Positions 51,355 to 60,311 are shown, numbered from the stretch's first letter. The stretch is 64,000 nucleotides of DNA from Mesorhizobium sp. 65-26 (GCA_001899205.1 MKVL01000004.1:62001-126000); one strand, 5' to 3'. The notes: generated by a model not told the origin, from the letters alone. A program made the numbers and translations.

Positions 51355-52257
51355 CTAGCTCAGGCGCACAGCCGCGAGATGGCGTGAAAAATCCGGCGTC
51401 TCCATCAGTGCCTTGCAGCGGGCAAAGCGCCCGTCGGCATAGGCGCGGAAATCGTCGGCCGGATTGTTGTTGGCGAGCTGGATCAGGCCCCAGAGGGTCC
51501 AGAGCAGGTCGCACATCGCCTTGTGGATGACGATGCGGCCGCGCTCGGCCGGCCGCGCCTCGCCGCCGAAATAGGCGCGCATCATCGCCTCGTCCTGCGC
51601 GGCGTCGAACCGCCCCTCGACGGAGAGATCGCCGAGATCCCAGAGCGGATCGTTCATGCCCGAATATTCCCAGTCGACGATCCACATCCTGTCGCCCGTA
51701 TCGAGGAAGTTCTCGCAGAGTGGATCGCAATGGCAGGCGGCCAGCGGTGCAGGATGCGCGTCGAGTGCCGCGCGCACGGCGCCCGCTTCCCGGACCACAT
51801 CGTGGTATCCGGCGGGCAGCGAGACGTCCCTGGTCGACAGGACCTTGAGATAGTCGTCGATCATGGCGAACAGTTCAAAGCGGAAGGGAAACACCGCGCC
51901 CGACCGGTGCAGTTTGCGGAACACCTCGCCAGCCCGTGCCGGACTGCCCGGGCGCGTCTTGAATTTCTCCGGCGACATCGTTTCGGCGCCGCCGATGAAA
52001 CGTGTCACCATCAGCCCTGTCGCGCCGTCGAAATGCAGCACGTCCGGGCTCACGCCGGCTTTCGCCGCCTCGCGCGCCGCAACCCCCTCGTTGGCCCGGT
52101 TGATGTATTCCTCCGTACCCTTGCCGGGAATGCGCAGGCAGGCCTCGCCAGCCCGGTAGACGAGGTTGGTGAGCCCGCCCAGCCGCTCCAGCGGTCCTTT
52201 GTAGCCGGCAAACGCCGGAATTGCCGCCAGTGCCGCACGCGCCGCTTCGACCGCCAT
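51355..52257 (-). CDS. Choline/ethanolamine-kinase-like phosphotransferase (second of two)
   Basis: 300-residue kinase of the APH/choline-kinase fold. ATP-binding and catalytic regions are visible: GGLTNLVYRAGEACLRIPGK (N-lobe), the catalytic loop ACHCDPLCENFLDTGD (Brenner-type HxDxxxxN with Cys insertions) and IVDWEYSGMNDPLWDLGDLS (metal-binding Asp). The closest overall pattern is choline or ethanolamine kinase. It is reverse-oriented, facing DUF805, and divergent from a SAM methyltransferase. It is the second phosphotransferase of the cluster ending at 56326. It has many Cys residues for a kinase (CLRIP, CHCDPLC, CDLLW and CKAL). Confidence 0.85.
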   Translation of the reverse strand: MAVEAARAALAAIPAFAGYKGPLERLGGLTNLVYRAGEACLRIPGKGTEEYINRANEGVAAREAAKAGVSPDVLHFDGATGLMVTRFIGGAETMSPEKFKTRPGSPARAGEVFRKLHRSGAVFPFRFELFAMIDDYLKVLSTRDVSLPAGYHDVVREAGAVRAALDAHPAPLAACHCDPLCENFLDTGDRMWIVDWEYSGMNDPLWDLGDLSVEGRFDAAQDEAMMRAYFGGEARPAERGRIVIHKAMCDLLWTLWGLIQLANNNPADDFRAYADGRFARCKALMETPDFSRHLAAVRLS

Positions 52258-52355
52258 CTGTCCCCCGCACGTTTATTTGTCCGCGCTGACGGTTCCACAG
52301 ATTCGGTCGCTTGGCTATCATCGATCGCGAACGGACAACCCATGGGTGGCAGGCA

Positions 52356-52991
52356 GTGACGGCGGATGGCAGGCAACACGGAGCGCTCGGCGCGGTCTAC
52401 GCGGCCAAACGGCCGGAGGAGGTCGCCGCGCTCTACGACGACTGGTCGGAAACCTATGATGCCGACATGTCGGCCGCCGGCTATCGGCATCCGACGATTT
52501 GCCTCGCCCTGCTCGCGCGCCACCTGCCGCGCGACGCCGAACCCCTGCTCGATGCGGGCGCCGGCACTGGTCTCATCGGTGAGTGGCTGACCATCACCGG
52601 CTATCCCCGGGTGGAGGCGCTCGACATCTCGCGGGGCATGCTCGCCAAGGCTGCGACGAAGGGTGTCTATTCGGCGCTTCACTGCCTGGCGCTCGGCGGC
52701 CCCTTGCCCTTCGCTGACAATGCCTATGCCGGCATCGTGTCTGCCGGCGTGTTCACCTCGGGCCATGTCGGCGCCGAGGGCCTGGACGAGCTTATCCGCA
52801 TCTGCCGGCCGGGCGGCATCATCGTGCTCACGGTCAAGAACACGCTGTGGGAAGCGGGTTTTGCCCGGCGCGTCGACGAGCTCGAAGCGCAGGGCATTGT
52901 CGTTCGCGCCGAGGAGACGCGACCCTATGTCTCCATGCCGGGCGAGGCGGATGTCGTGCCCAGCCGCGGCCTCGTCCTGCGTGTGCGGTGA
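52356..52991 (+). CDS. Class I SAM-dependent methyltransferase
   Basis: 211-residue methyltransferase resembling the WBSCR27-like group (ALYDDWSETYDADMSAAGYR). The SAM site is DAGAGTGLIGEW with the acidic residue in EALDISRGMLAKA, followed by FADNAYAGIVSAGVFTSGHV. The start is uncertain: GTG 52356 with GGTGG/AGG upstream is used, and a TTG at 52311 is possible. The methyl acceptor is unknown. It reads toward the dimethylglycine-dehydrogenase-like gene, ending six bases before that gene's stop. Together they may handle the same N-methylated compound. Confidence 0.8.
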   Translation: MTADGRQHGALGAVYAAKRPEEVAALYDDWSETYDADMSAAGYRHPTICLALLARHLPRDAEPLLDAGAGTGLIGEWLTITGYPRVEALDISRGMLAKAATKGVYSALHCLALGGPLPFADNAYAGIVSAGVFTSGHVGAEGLDELIRICRPGGIIVLTVKNTLWEAGFARRVDELEAQGIVVRAEETRPYVSMPGEADVVPSRGLVLRVR

Positions 52992-52997
52992 CCTGGA

Positions 52998-55439
52998 TCA
53001 GGCTTTGATCCTTGCCCCCGCGGGGTCGTACATCGGCTCGAGATGGATGCTGGCCGGCGTGCGCTCCATCGCCACCACCAACTCGTACTTACCCGTGGCG
53101 AGGAAGTCGTCGCTGACGCCGTCGGCGTTGCGCACATAGCCATAGCCGATGTTCTTGCCCAGCGTGTAGCCATGGCCACCGCTGGTCAGGTAGCCGACCG
53201 GCACGCCGTCGCGCAGGATCGTCTCGCGCCCGAGCAGCACGATCTCGGGATCGCCCACGGTGAAGCCGGCAAAGCGCTTCGTCAGCGGCTTGTCGGCTGC
53301 CTTCTCGAGGGCGCGCCGTCCGACGAAGTCGGTGTTCTTGCGCAGCTTCACCGCCCAGCCGAGCCCGGCCTCCTGCGGTGTGTCGTTGGGCGTGATGTCC
53401 GAACCCCAGGCGCGGTAGCCCTTTTCCAGACGCAACGATTCCAGCGCCCGGTAGCCGACCGGGCGGATGCTGTATTTTTCTCCGGCCGCCATCAGCGCGT
53501 CGAAGATCTCGCCGGTGGCGGCAATCGGCACATGCAGCTCCCAGCCAAGCTCGCCGACATAGGTCACGCGCAGCGCCCGCACCCTGTGGCCGGCGATGTC
53601 GATCTCACGCGCGTGGCCGAAGGGGAACGCTGCGTTGGAGACATCCGCGCCGGTGACCGCCGAAAGCACGTCGCGGGCGCGGGGCCCCATGAGTGACAGC
53701 GTGCCGAAATCCTCGGTGACGTCCTTCAGCGTGGCGTCGAGCCCTTGGGCGACATGGTCGCCGATCCACGAGAGATCGTGGGTGCGGAAACCGGTGCCGG
53801 TGACGATGTAGAACCTGTCCTCGCCGAGCCGAGCCACGGTGAGGTCGGCCTCGATGCCGCCGCGCGTGTTGAGCAGTTGCGTGTAGGTCAGCCGCCCGAC
53901 AGGCTTGTTGACATCGTTGGCGCAGATCCAGTCCAGCGCCTTCAGCGCGTCCGCCCCCGTCATCTCGTATTTGGCGAAGGAGGATTGGTCGAATATGCCG
54001 ACATGCTCGCGCACATGGCGGTGTTCCTCGCCGACCGCCGCGAACCAGTTCTGCCGGCCCATCGAATAGACATCCTCGGCGTCCGTGCCGCCGGGCGCGA
54101 ACCAGTTCGGGCGTTCCCAGCCGAGCTTCGAGCCGAAGACGGCGCGGTGTTTTTTCAGCCGCTCGTAGAGCGGCGAGACGATGCGCGGCCGGCCGGAGAG
54201 ATATTCCTCGTGCGGAAAGCCCACCGTGTAGTGCTTGCCATAGGCTTCCAGCGTACGGTCGCGCACCCAGTCGCGGTCGCGATGCAGGCCGGAAAAACGC
54301 CTGATGTCGACGACCCAGAGATCGAGCGGCGCCTCGCCGTCGACCACCCACTGCGCCAGCACCCAGCCGGCGCCGCCGCCAGACGCGATGCCGAAGGCGT
54401 TGAAGCCGGCGCCGACGAACATGTTGGAGCATTCGGGCGCGACGCCGAGGATGAAATTGCCGTCCGGCGTGAAGCTCTCGGGGCCGTTGATCATCTGCTT
54501 GACGCCGACATGGCCGAGCGCCGGCACACGCGCGATCGCCTGGGTCATATGCTGCTCGAAATGATCATAGTCGTCGTCGAACAGGCGGAATTCCCAGTCA
54601 TTGGGCACGTCGCCGGTCGTCCACGCCTGCGGGTTGGGCTCATAGCCGCCCATCACCAGCCCGCCGACCTCTTCCTTGAAATAGGTGCGGCGGTCCGGGT
54701 CGCGGATCGTCGGCGCGTCGGTCGCCAGGCCTTCGATCCTCTCGGTGATGATGTACTGGTGCTTCACCGGCTGCAGCGGCACGTTGATGCCGGCCATCGC
54801 GCCGACCTGTCTTGCCCATTGCCCGGCGCAGTTGACGACCTTGTCGCAAACTATGTCGCCCTTGCTGGTCTTCACCGCCGTGATGCGCCCATTCTTCATC
54901 TCGAAGCCGGTGACGCGCACCTCCTCGAACAGCCTGGCGCCATGCATGCGCGCGCCCTTGGCCAGCGATTGCGTGATGTCGGAGGGGCTCGCCTGGCCGT
55001 CGGTCGGCAGCCAGGAGGCGCCGACGAGATCGCCGGTCTCCATCAGCGGCCACATGCGCTTCACCTCGGCAGGCGTGAGCAGTTGCATGTCCATGCCGAA
55101 GCTTTTTGCCGTCGTCGCCAGCCGCTTGAATTCGGTCCAGCGGTCGTCGTTGGTGGCGAGCCTGAGGCAGCCGGTCATCTTCCAGCCGGTCGCCAGCCCG
55201 GTCTCGGCCTCCAGCCCCTTGTAGAGCTCGACCGAATATTTGAGCACGCGCGTGATCGAGGCCGACGATCGCAGCTGTCCGACAAGCCCGGCCGCATGCC
55301 AGGTCGAGCCCGAGGTCAGCTTGCCCTGTTCGAGCAGCACCACGTCCGCCTTGTGGTCGCGCGCCAGGTGATAGGCCGTCGAACAGCCGATGATGCCGCC
55401 GCCGATGACGACGATCCCGGCGTGGCTTGGCAATGTCAT
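52998..55439 (-). CDS. Dimethylglycine/sarcosine-dehydrogenase-like flavoprotein with GcvT domain
   Basis: 813-residue fused enzyme. The N-terminal FAD domain (DAO type) has IVVIGGGIIGCSTAYHLARD and the flavinylation-site motif STWHAAGL (His48). A linking FAO domain is followed by the tetrahydrofolate-binding aminomethyltransferase (GcvT) domain from about 420. GcvT landmarks are GIFDQSSFAKYEM, LRVTYVGELGWELHVP, LRLEKGYRAWGSDITPNDTP and the C-terminal VGYLTSGGHGYTLGKNIGYG. Such enzymes oxidatively demethylate dimethylglycine or sarcosine and pass the one-carbon unit to folate. The upstream phosphotransferase overlaps its start by four bases (ATGA). Confidence 0.92.
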   Translation of the reverse strand: MTLPSHAGIVVIGGGIIGCSTAYHLARDHKADVVLLEQGKLTSGSTWHAAGLVGQLRSSASITRVLKYSVELYKGLEAETGLATGWKMTGCLRLATNDDRWTEFKRLATTAKSFGMDMQLLTPAEVKRMWPLMETGDLVGASWLPTDGQASPSDITQSLAKGARMHGARLFEEVRVTGFEMKNGRITAVKTSKGDIVCDKVVNCAGQWARQVGAMAGINVPLQPVKHQYIITERIEGLATDAPTIRDPDRRTYFKEEVGGLVMGGYEPNPQAWTTGDVPNDWEFRLFDDDYDHFEQHMTQAIARVPALGHVGVKQMINGPESFTPDGNFILGVAPECSNMFVGAGFNAFGIASGGGAGWVLAQWVVDGEAPLDLWVVDIRRFSGLHRDRDWVRDRTLEAYGKHYTVGFPHEEYLSGRPRIVSPLYERLKKHRAVFGSKLGWERPNWFAPGGTDAEDVYSMGRQNWFAAVGEEHRHVREHVGIFDQSSFAKYEMTGADALKALDWICANDVNKPVGRLTYTQLLNTRGGIEADLTVARLGEDRFYIVTGTGFRTHDLSWIGDHVAQGLDATLKDVTEDFGTLSLMGPRARDVLSAVTGADVSNAAFPFGHAREIDIAGHRVRALRVTYVGELGWELHVPIAATGEIFDALMAAGEKYSIRPVGYRALESLRLEKGYRAWGSDITPNDTPQEAGLGWAVKLRKNTDFVGRRALEKAADKPLTKRFAGFTVGDPEIVLLGRETILRDGVPVGYLTSGGHGYTLGKNIGYGYVRNADGVSDDFLATGKYELVVAMERTPASIHLEPMYDPAGARIKA

Positions 55440-56326
55440 GGTTTCTGTGTCCCGTATTTCATCTTGTAGCTGTCCAGGGCGGCTTCCAGCCGCGCCAGGT
55501 TCTCGCCGGTATAGGCGACGTAGTCGGCGCCAGGCGCGTTGAGGTGCAGTTCAGAGACCATGCTCCACATCGCTTCCCGCAGCAGTGAGGCGCACTGCAT
55601 GGCGGCATGCGAGCGGCGTATCTTGTCGTCCGGCACGCGACCGAGATAGCTGCTCAGGAGCTGTTCGGATTCGGCATCGTTCATGCCGGCGTTGGAGGCG
55701 ACGCCGGCGAGGTCGAACATGGCGGTGTTGAAGCCGGCATATTCGAAATCGATCAGCCAGAGCCGGCTGCCATCGTCTAGAATATTAGCCGGCAAAAGAT
55801 CATTGTGACCGAACACGATCGGCAGCAGTGCCTGCGCCCGCTCCAGTTCGTCGGCCAGAACGAGATAGCGGGGCAGTTCGCTTCTCATGCGGCTGCCGCC
55901 GGCGTCGAGCGTGCGGGCATAGTCGCGGATGACGTGAAACACCCAGAACATGAAGCCGGGGCCGGAGACGTGGTTCGGCATCTCCCGGTGGAAGCCGCGC
56001 ATCAACGCCGCGACGCGGCCGATATTGGCCCGCACATCGGCCGCCACGAAGGTTCTTGCGCCGAGAAATTCGGTCACCATGATGCCCGGCTCGGTATAGC
56101 GGACCGCCGGCGCGAAGCCGGCCGCGTGCGCGGCCCGCGCGGTCATCACCTCGCGTTCGCGGAAGACGTGGTGGAAGGGATAGTCCTGGCCGAAGCGCAC
56201 CACATGCCGCCCGGCTGAGTCCTTGACCAGATAGTTGGCGTTGCTGAGCCCGCCCTGCAGCGGTTCGATCTCGATGGCGCCCGTCCAGCAGGGGAGGGCG
56301 CGGATGCGATCCTCGGTGGTTATCAT
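55436..56326 (-). CDS. Choline-kinase-like phosphotransferase (first of two)
   Basis: 296-residue kinase of the APH/choline-kinase fold. Motifs are LQGGLSNANYLVKDSAGRHV (ATP lobe), the catalytic loop VFGHNDLLPANILDDG (HxD....N) and LIDFEYAGFNTAMFDLAGVA (metal-binding Asp in the DFG-like position). ATG 56326 (MITTEDRIRALPCWTG) is used, because longer frames are antisense-like Arg-rich sequence. It is the first gene of the operon with the flavoprotein, with translational coupling through a 4-base overlap. It presumably phosphorylates an amino alcohol or related compound processed by that enzyme. Confidence 0.85.
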   Translation of the reverse strand: MITTEDRIRALPCWTGAIEIEPLQGGLSNANYLVKDSAGRHVVRFGQDYPFHHVFREREVMTARAAHAAGFAPAVRYTEPGIMVTEFLGARTFVAADVRANIGRVAALMRGFHREMPNHVSGPGFMFWVFHVIRDYARTLDAGGSRMRSELPRYLVLADELERAQALLPIVFGHNDLLPANILDDGSRLWLIDFEYAGFNTAMFDLAGVASNAGMNDAESEQLLSSYLGRVPDDKIRRSHAAMQCASLLREAMWSMVSELHLNAPGADYVAYTGENLARLEAALDSYKMKYGTQKP

Positions 56327-56748
56327 CTTGCCCCCGGTCTGGTTCCGCTTGTGGAGAACTGTCGCCGCGCCGGCCCGCGCTGACGGCATGGCCAGATCGA
56401 AACGACCGCGCCGCCGGTGTGGCATCGGAAACCCTCTGCCGCACCGGCGAGCCCCAATTGCCCGCCCCTTCGGGACGGGTGCCCACCCCAGCGGAATGGA
56501 AACATTCCGTCTTCCGGGCGCCGTACGAAAACCCAACGCTCCGGCAAATGATCTTGCTGCGGCTCAGCCATCACTCTCCCGCGGCGGAACCGAGCCTGAC
56601 ATCAGTGGAATGTCGCGCCGAGTGGGACGACTTGTCAACGCAATCTTGTGGCTTTGTGATGCTTTTTGCCCGATTGTGAAGGGATTTTGTGGCGCTTGGG
56701 TGAGGTTTGCCATACAAACGGTCACATACGCGAAGCGGGTGGGAAACG
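56327..56748. promoter_or_regulatory. 422-bp divergent region between phosphotransferase and deoR genes, with hairpins
   Basis: No gene is supported here. It must hold the promoters of both directions. Two structured elements stand out: a near-perfect stem around CCCGCCC-CTTC-GGGACGGG (56461-56479) and a 7-bp stem CGGAATG-GAAA-CATTCCG (56492-56509). On the reverse strand they would sit in the leader of the phosphotransferase operon. I could not match them to a known riboswitch class. The last 100 bases before deoR are A/T-rich and suit a promoter. A DeoR operator cannot be singled out. Confidence 0.45.
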
Positions 56749-57513
56749 ATGGCTCATTCAAAGCGGCACGGCGAGATCCTGCGTCTCTTGCGGGAGGAAG
56801 GCACCGTCACCGTGGCCAGCCTCGCCGACCGGCTGGGCGTGTCGCTGGAGACCGTCCGCCGCGACGTCAAGCCGCTCACCGACGATGGCTCCATCATCAA
56901 GATGCATGGCGCCGTGAGCCTGCCATCGGTCGTCGGGGAGGCGCCGTTCGAACGGCGCATGCGGGAAAATGCCGACGCCAAGCGCAGCATTGCCCGCATG
57001 GTCGCGGCGACGATTCGCGACGGCGAGTCGATCATGCTTGACACGGGCACGACGACATCGTTCCTGGCTCGCGAACTGCTCGCTCATCGCCGGCTGATCG
57101 TCGTCACCAATTCGTCCGACATTGCCCGCACGCTGGCCACGGTCAATGGCAACAAGGTCTACATGGCCGGTGGCGAGCTGCGCAGCGATTCAGGCGCCGC
57201 CTTCGGGGTCTCGGCAATCGACTTCGTCAGTCGCTTCTCTGTGAACCATGCCGTGATCTCGACCGGCGCCGTCGATGCGGCCGCCGGCGTCATGGACTAC
57301 GACCTGGAAGAGGCGGAATTCGCCGGCATGGTGCTGTCGCGCGGCCAGCGCGCCCTGGTCATCACCGACCACACCAAGTTCGGGCGACAGGGGCTGGTGC
57401 AGGTCTGCGGCTTCGGCGGCTTTTCCGAGCTGGCGACCGACCGGGCGCCGCCGCGCGACATCGCCGCCGCTCTCGCCGAGGCGGGCACCCGCCTCAGCGT
57501 CGCGGAGGATTGA
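56749..57513 (+). CDS. DeoR-family transcriptional regulator
   Basis: 254-residue repressor. The N-terminal DeoR helix-turn-helix is GEILRLLREEGTVTVASLAD, then RLGVSLETVRRDVKPLTDDG. The C-terminal DeoRC sensor (about 76-235) has MLDTGTTTSFLARELL, VVTNSSDIARTLA and ITDHTKFGRQGL. DeoRC domains bind phosphorylated ligands, often sugar phosphates. The start has GGTGGGAAA upstream. It is divergent from the phosphotransferase/flavoprotein operon and so is its natural regulator. A phosphorylated product of that kinase would be a fitting inducer. Confidence 0.9.
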   Translation: MAHSKRHGEILRLLREEGTVTVASLADRLGVSLETVRRDVKPLTDDGSIIKMHGAVSLPSVVGEAPFERRMRENADAKRSIARMVAATIRDGESIMLDTGTTTSFLARELLAHRRLIVVTNSSDIARTLATVNGNKVYMAGGELRSDSGAAFGVSAIDFVSRFSVNHAVISTGAVDAAAGVMDYDLEEAEFAGMVLSRGQRALVITDHTKFGRQGLVQVCGFGGFSELATDRAPPRDIAAALAEAGTRLSVAED

Positions 57514-57531
57514 TCCCGGAGCGCGGACGCT

Positions 57532-58428
57532 TCAGCCGAAGACGAGCGACTGGTGCGCCGCAACACCGGCCATCGCCCCGCCCGACACGGCGAACGCGAT
57601 GTTGTGCATCATGCGCGCCGCGTCGCCGGCCGCGTAGACGCCGGGCACCGAAGTCTGCTGCTTGTCGTCCACCGCGATCACCGGGCCGAGGGGACCATCG
57701 GCGAAAGCGCAGCCGAGCTGTTCGGCCAGCGGGCTCGCCATTGTGTTGCGCGGCGCGGTGAAGAGCCCGCCAATGGCGATCCCGCGACCGTCCCCGAGTC
57801 TGACGATCATGCCGTCCGTGCCCTCGTCCTCCAGTGCCGCGACGGGGCCCGGCTCGAAGTCGATGCCGCGCTTTTCCAGCAATGCCGTCTGCTCGGCGTC
57901 GGGCGTGAGAAGACCATTGCCGAACAGCGTGACCTTGCCCCAGTCGGTGATGAGCTCGGCCTGGTGTATCGACATCGGGCTGGTCGCCAGCACGCCGAGC
58001 GGCCCTCCGGCGATTTCGTAGCCATGGCAATAAGGGCAATGCAGCACGCTCTTGCCCCAGCGCTCGGCGAGCCCGGGTATCTCCGGCAGGATGTCGCGCA
58101 CCCCGGTGGCGATCACAAGGCGCTTCGCCTCGAAGGTCTCGCCGTCCCCGGTGGCGACTTCGAAGCCGACGCCGGCGTTCATCGCCTTTTCGGCGCGGGC
58201 CTCGACGACGCGCGCCGTCGGATAAGCCAGCAACTGCCGCCTCGCTTCGCCCAGTATGGCGTCCGGCTCGCGGCCATCCTGACCGAGGAAACCGTGCGCG
58301 TGGACGGCGAAGCGATTGCGCGGCCGCCTGGCGTCGATCACCAGGACCTTTCGCCGCGCGCGGGCCGCCTGCATCGCGGCTGAAAGGCCGGCGAAGCTGC
58401 CGCCGGCGACGATGAGATCATACTGCAT
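57532..58428 (-). CDS. Thioredoxin-reductase-like NAD(P)/FAD oxidoreductase
   Basis: 298-residue flavoprotein resembling thioredoxin reductase. FAD site DLIVAGGSFAGLSAAMQAAR is at the N-terminus, and the redox motif CPYCHGYE (Cys131 and Cys134) is intact. The C-terminal FAD segment is VPGVYAAGDAARMMHN. It lacks a thioredoxin domain. Possible roles include reduction of a small dithiol protein or a ferredoxin/peroxiredoxin partner. Its start overlaps the end of the Rrf2 gene by 11 bases on the same strand. The two are one operon, with the regulator first. Confidence 0.9.
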   Translation of the reverse strand: MQYDLIVAGGSFAGLSAAMQAARARRKVLVIDARRPRNRFAVHAHGFLGQDGREPDAILGEARRQLLAYPTARVVEARAEKAMNAGVGFEVATGDGETFEAKRLVIATGVRDILPEIPGLAERWGKSVLHCPYCHGYEIAGGPLGVLATSPMSIHQAELITDWGKVTLFGNGLLTPDAEQTALLEKRGIDFEPGPVAALEDEGTDGMIVRLGDGRGIAIGGLFTAPRNTMASPLAEQLGCAFADGPLGPVIAVDDKQQTSVPGVYAAGDAARMMHNIAFAVSGGAMAGVAAHQSLVFG

Positions 58429-58867
58429 GGGTGGACACTCCAATGAGGGCGTAGCGCCGCCTGAAGTCGGCGGCGAGATCGGCAAGGGTGATGCCGGCGA
58501 GCTTTTGCGCCAGCAGTCGTTCCGCCTCGGCGCGGAAGTCGTCGAGCACGGCGATGACGGCCTGTTCGACGAGGCAGCCGGGACTTTCGGGCTCGGTGTT
58601 GAAGGGCAGCAGCGTTTCGCCGAGCGCAGCGCTGATGTCGGCCAGCGAGATCGCGCCGGGTGCCCGGCCAAGCTGCCAGCCGCCGCCGGGACCTCGCGAG
58701 GACACAACGATGCCGGCCTCGCGCAGGCCGGCGATGGTGCGCCGCACCACCACAGGGTTGGTGTGGATGAAGGTGGCGAGCTGCTCGGAGGTGAACGAAC
58801 GCTCCGGCTTCTCGGCCATGTGGACGAGGATATGCAGGGTGGAGGAGAGACGGCTGTTGCGCTTCAT
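58418..58867 (-). CDS. Rrf2-family transcriptional regulator
   Basis: 149-residue winged-helix regulator. The DNA-binding part is SSTLHILVHMAEKPERSFTS, then TNPVVVRRTIAGLREAGIVV and SSRGPGGGWQLGR (the wing). IscR-type members use three Cys to hold a Fe-S cluster, but here only Cys98 is present, so a cluster sensor of that type is unlikely. Single-Cys Rrf2 proteins may sense thiol stress (compare YwnA/CymR-like proteins). It heads the operon with the thioredoxin-reductase-like gene, which suggests control of redox or disulfide stress. Confidence 0.87.
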   Translation of the reverse strand: MKRNSRLSSTLHILVHMAEKPERSFTSEQLATFIHTNPVVVRRTIAGLREAGIVVSSRGPGGGWQLGRAPGAISLADISAALGETLLPFNTEPESPGCLVEQAVIAVLDDFRAEAERLLAQKLAGITLADLAADFRRRYALIGVSTHAV

Positions 58868-58937
58868 GTAACTTAGTTAGTTACGATATTCGCCGATGTC
58901 AAACACATGGCCGGCAGACGCGTGCCGGTCGATCGCC

Positions 58938-60311
58938 TCAGGCGCGCGCGGCGCCGTCCGACGATGGAAAGATGAGTCGGAAGCAGGCGCCGCCGGAGTG
59001 CCCGTCGGCCACCTCGATGTGCCCGCCGTGCAACTGCATGATTTCCTGTACAAGATTTAGGCCGAGGCCGGCGCCGTGGTCCTTGGGGCGTACCCTGTAG
59101 AACGGTTCGAAGATGCGCTCGCGCTCGCCCTGGGGCACGCCGCCGCCCTCGTCCTCGACCTCGATGACGGCGGGAGCAACGACCCGGACGGTGATCTTGC
59201 CCGCCCGCCCGCCATGCTCGATCGCGTTCTGGACGAGGTTGGTCACGGCCCGCTCGATCGCGGTGCGGTCGCCGGCGGCGGCAAGGGTTTCCCGCTCCGG
59301 CTCGAAGGCCATTTCATAGCCGGCGGAGAATGCCATCGGCGCGAGATCGACGATGACGCCGCGCGCGATCGCCACCAGATCGACGGTCGCGAAGCTGTTC
59401 CCCTTGTGGTCGAGGCGCTGCAGGTCGAGAAGCTGGTTGGTCAGCGTCGCGAGGCGGGCCGCATCCTGCAGCAGCCGCGCCCGCTCCGGCGTCGCCGGCT
59501 GCGAGGCGAGCCGCGTGTTGAGGATGGCGACGGGCGTCCTGAGTTCGTGCGCGGCGTCGGTCAGGAACCGCTTGTGCCGTTCATAGCCCTTGTCGAGCCG
59601 CGCCAGCGCCGCGTTGACGGCCTTCACCAGCGGCGCCACCTCCACCGGCACGTCCTTGAGCGGCAGTTGCACGCCGCGCTTGTCGATGTCGATGCGTTCG
59701 GCTTCCGCCGCCGCCGCCCCAAGCCCCGAAAGCGCGCCGCGCACCACCCAGGGTGTGGCAAACAGCGTGGCCAGCGCCATCATGCCAGCCAGCGGCAATA
59801 TGCCTTGCAGGAAGAGCTGCGGCGCCTGCCCGATCAGGCGCGGGATCGAAAGCTCGCCCTTGGTATCGGTCATGATCTGCACGTTGCCGGCCGGCGTGTC
59901 GGTCCAGCGGATCTTGGCTTCGGGAATTGATGCCGCGCCCATTGCTGTGTCGATGCGGGCGTCGCTGATGTGGTCCAGCAAGCCGACGAAAGGCTGGAAC
60001 TTGCCCGGCACGGCGCCCTCCTCGAGCCGGTGCCCCTCCTTGTCGCGGATGATGAACCAGAGATCGGGAACCGTCGATCGCAGCTTGGCGAGGTCAGGGG
60101 TCTCGTTGAGCACCAGCCCGCCCTTTGCATCGCGCGCCAGGGCCTCCGAGAGAACATCCAGCGTGCCGTCCTCATATTCGGAGGGGATGATGCCGGTCGC
60201 CAGTATGGTGACGATGATGCCGACGATGATCAGCGTCAGCATCACGCCTTCCAGTATGGCGATGCGCAGCACCAGGCTCCATTTGAGCGAGCGCGGCCGT
60301 TTCGGTTTCAT
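58938..60311 (-). CDS. Two-component sensor histidine kinase
   Basis: 457-residue membrane kinase. Two membrane segments (about 15-40 and 165-190) flank a periplasmic loop of about 125 residues with no recognised sensing domain. A HAMP-like linker follows. The H box is FLTDAAHELRTPVAILNTRL with His255. The N box is NLVQNAIEHGGRA, and the G boxes are VEDEGGGVP and GAGLGLNLVQEI. Its response regulator gene lies upstream and overlaps by four bases, so this is one operon with coupled translation. The stimulus is unknown. Confidence 0.9.
   Translation of the reverse strand: MKPKRPRSLKWSLVLRIAILEGVMLTLIIVGIIVTILATGIIPSEYEDGTLDVLSEALARDAKGGLVLNETPDLAKLRSTVPDLWFIIRDKEGHRLEEGAVPGKFQPFVGLLDHISDARIDTAMGAASIPEAKIRWTDTPAGNVQIMTDTKGELSIPRLIGQAPQLFLQGILPLAGMMALATLFATPWVVRGALSGLGAAAAEAERIDIDKRGVQLPLKDVPVEVAPLVKAVNAALARLDKGYERHKRFLTDAAHELRTPVAILNTRLASQPATPERARLLQDAARLATLTNQLLDLQRLDHKGNSFATVDLVAIARGVIVDLAPMAFSAGYEMAFEPERETLAAAGDRTAIERAVTNLVQNAIEHGGRAGKITVRVVAPAVIEVEDEGGGVPQGERERIFEPFYRVRPKDHGAGLGLNLVQEIMQLHGGHIEVADGHSGGACFRLIFPSSDGAARA

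Noticed and set aside
56327-56748. Glycine riboswitch upstream of the GcvT-containing operon
   Set aside because: A GAAGGGGCGGGCAA-like stretch on the reverse strand was suggestive, but the paired conserved core (including the CTCTCAGGC-type segment) is absent.
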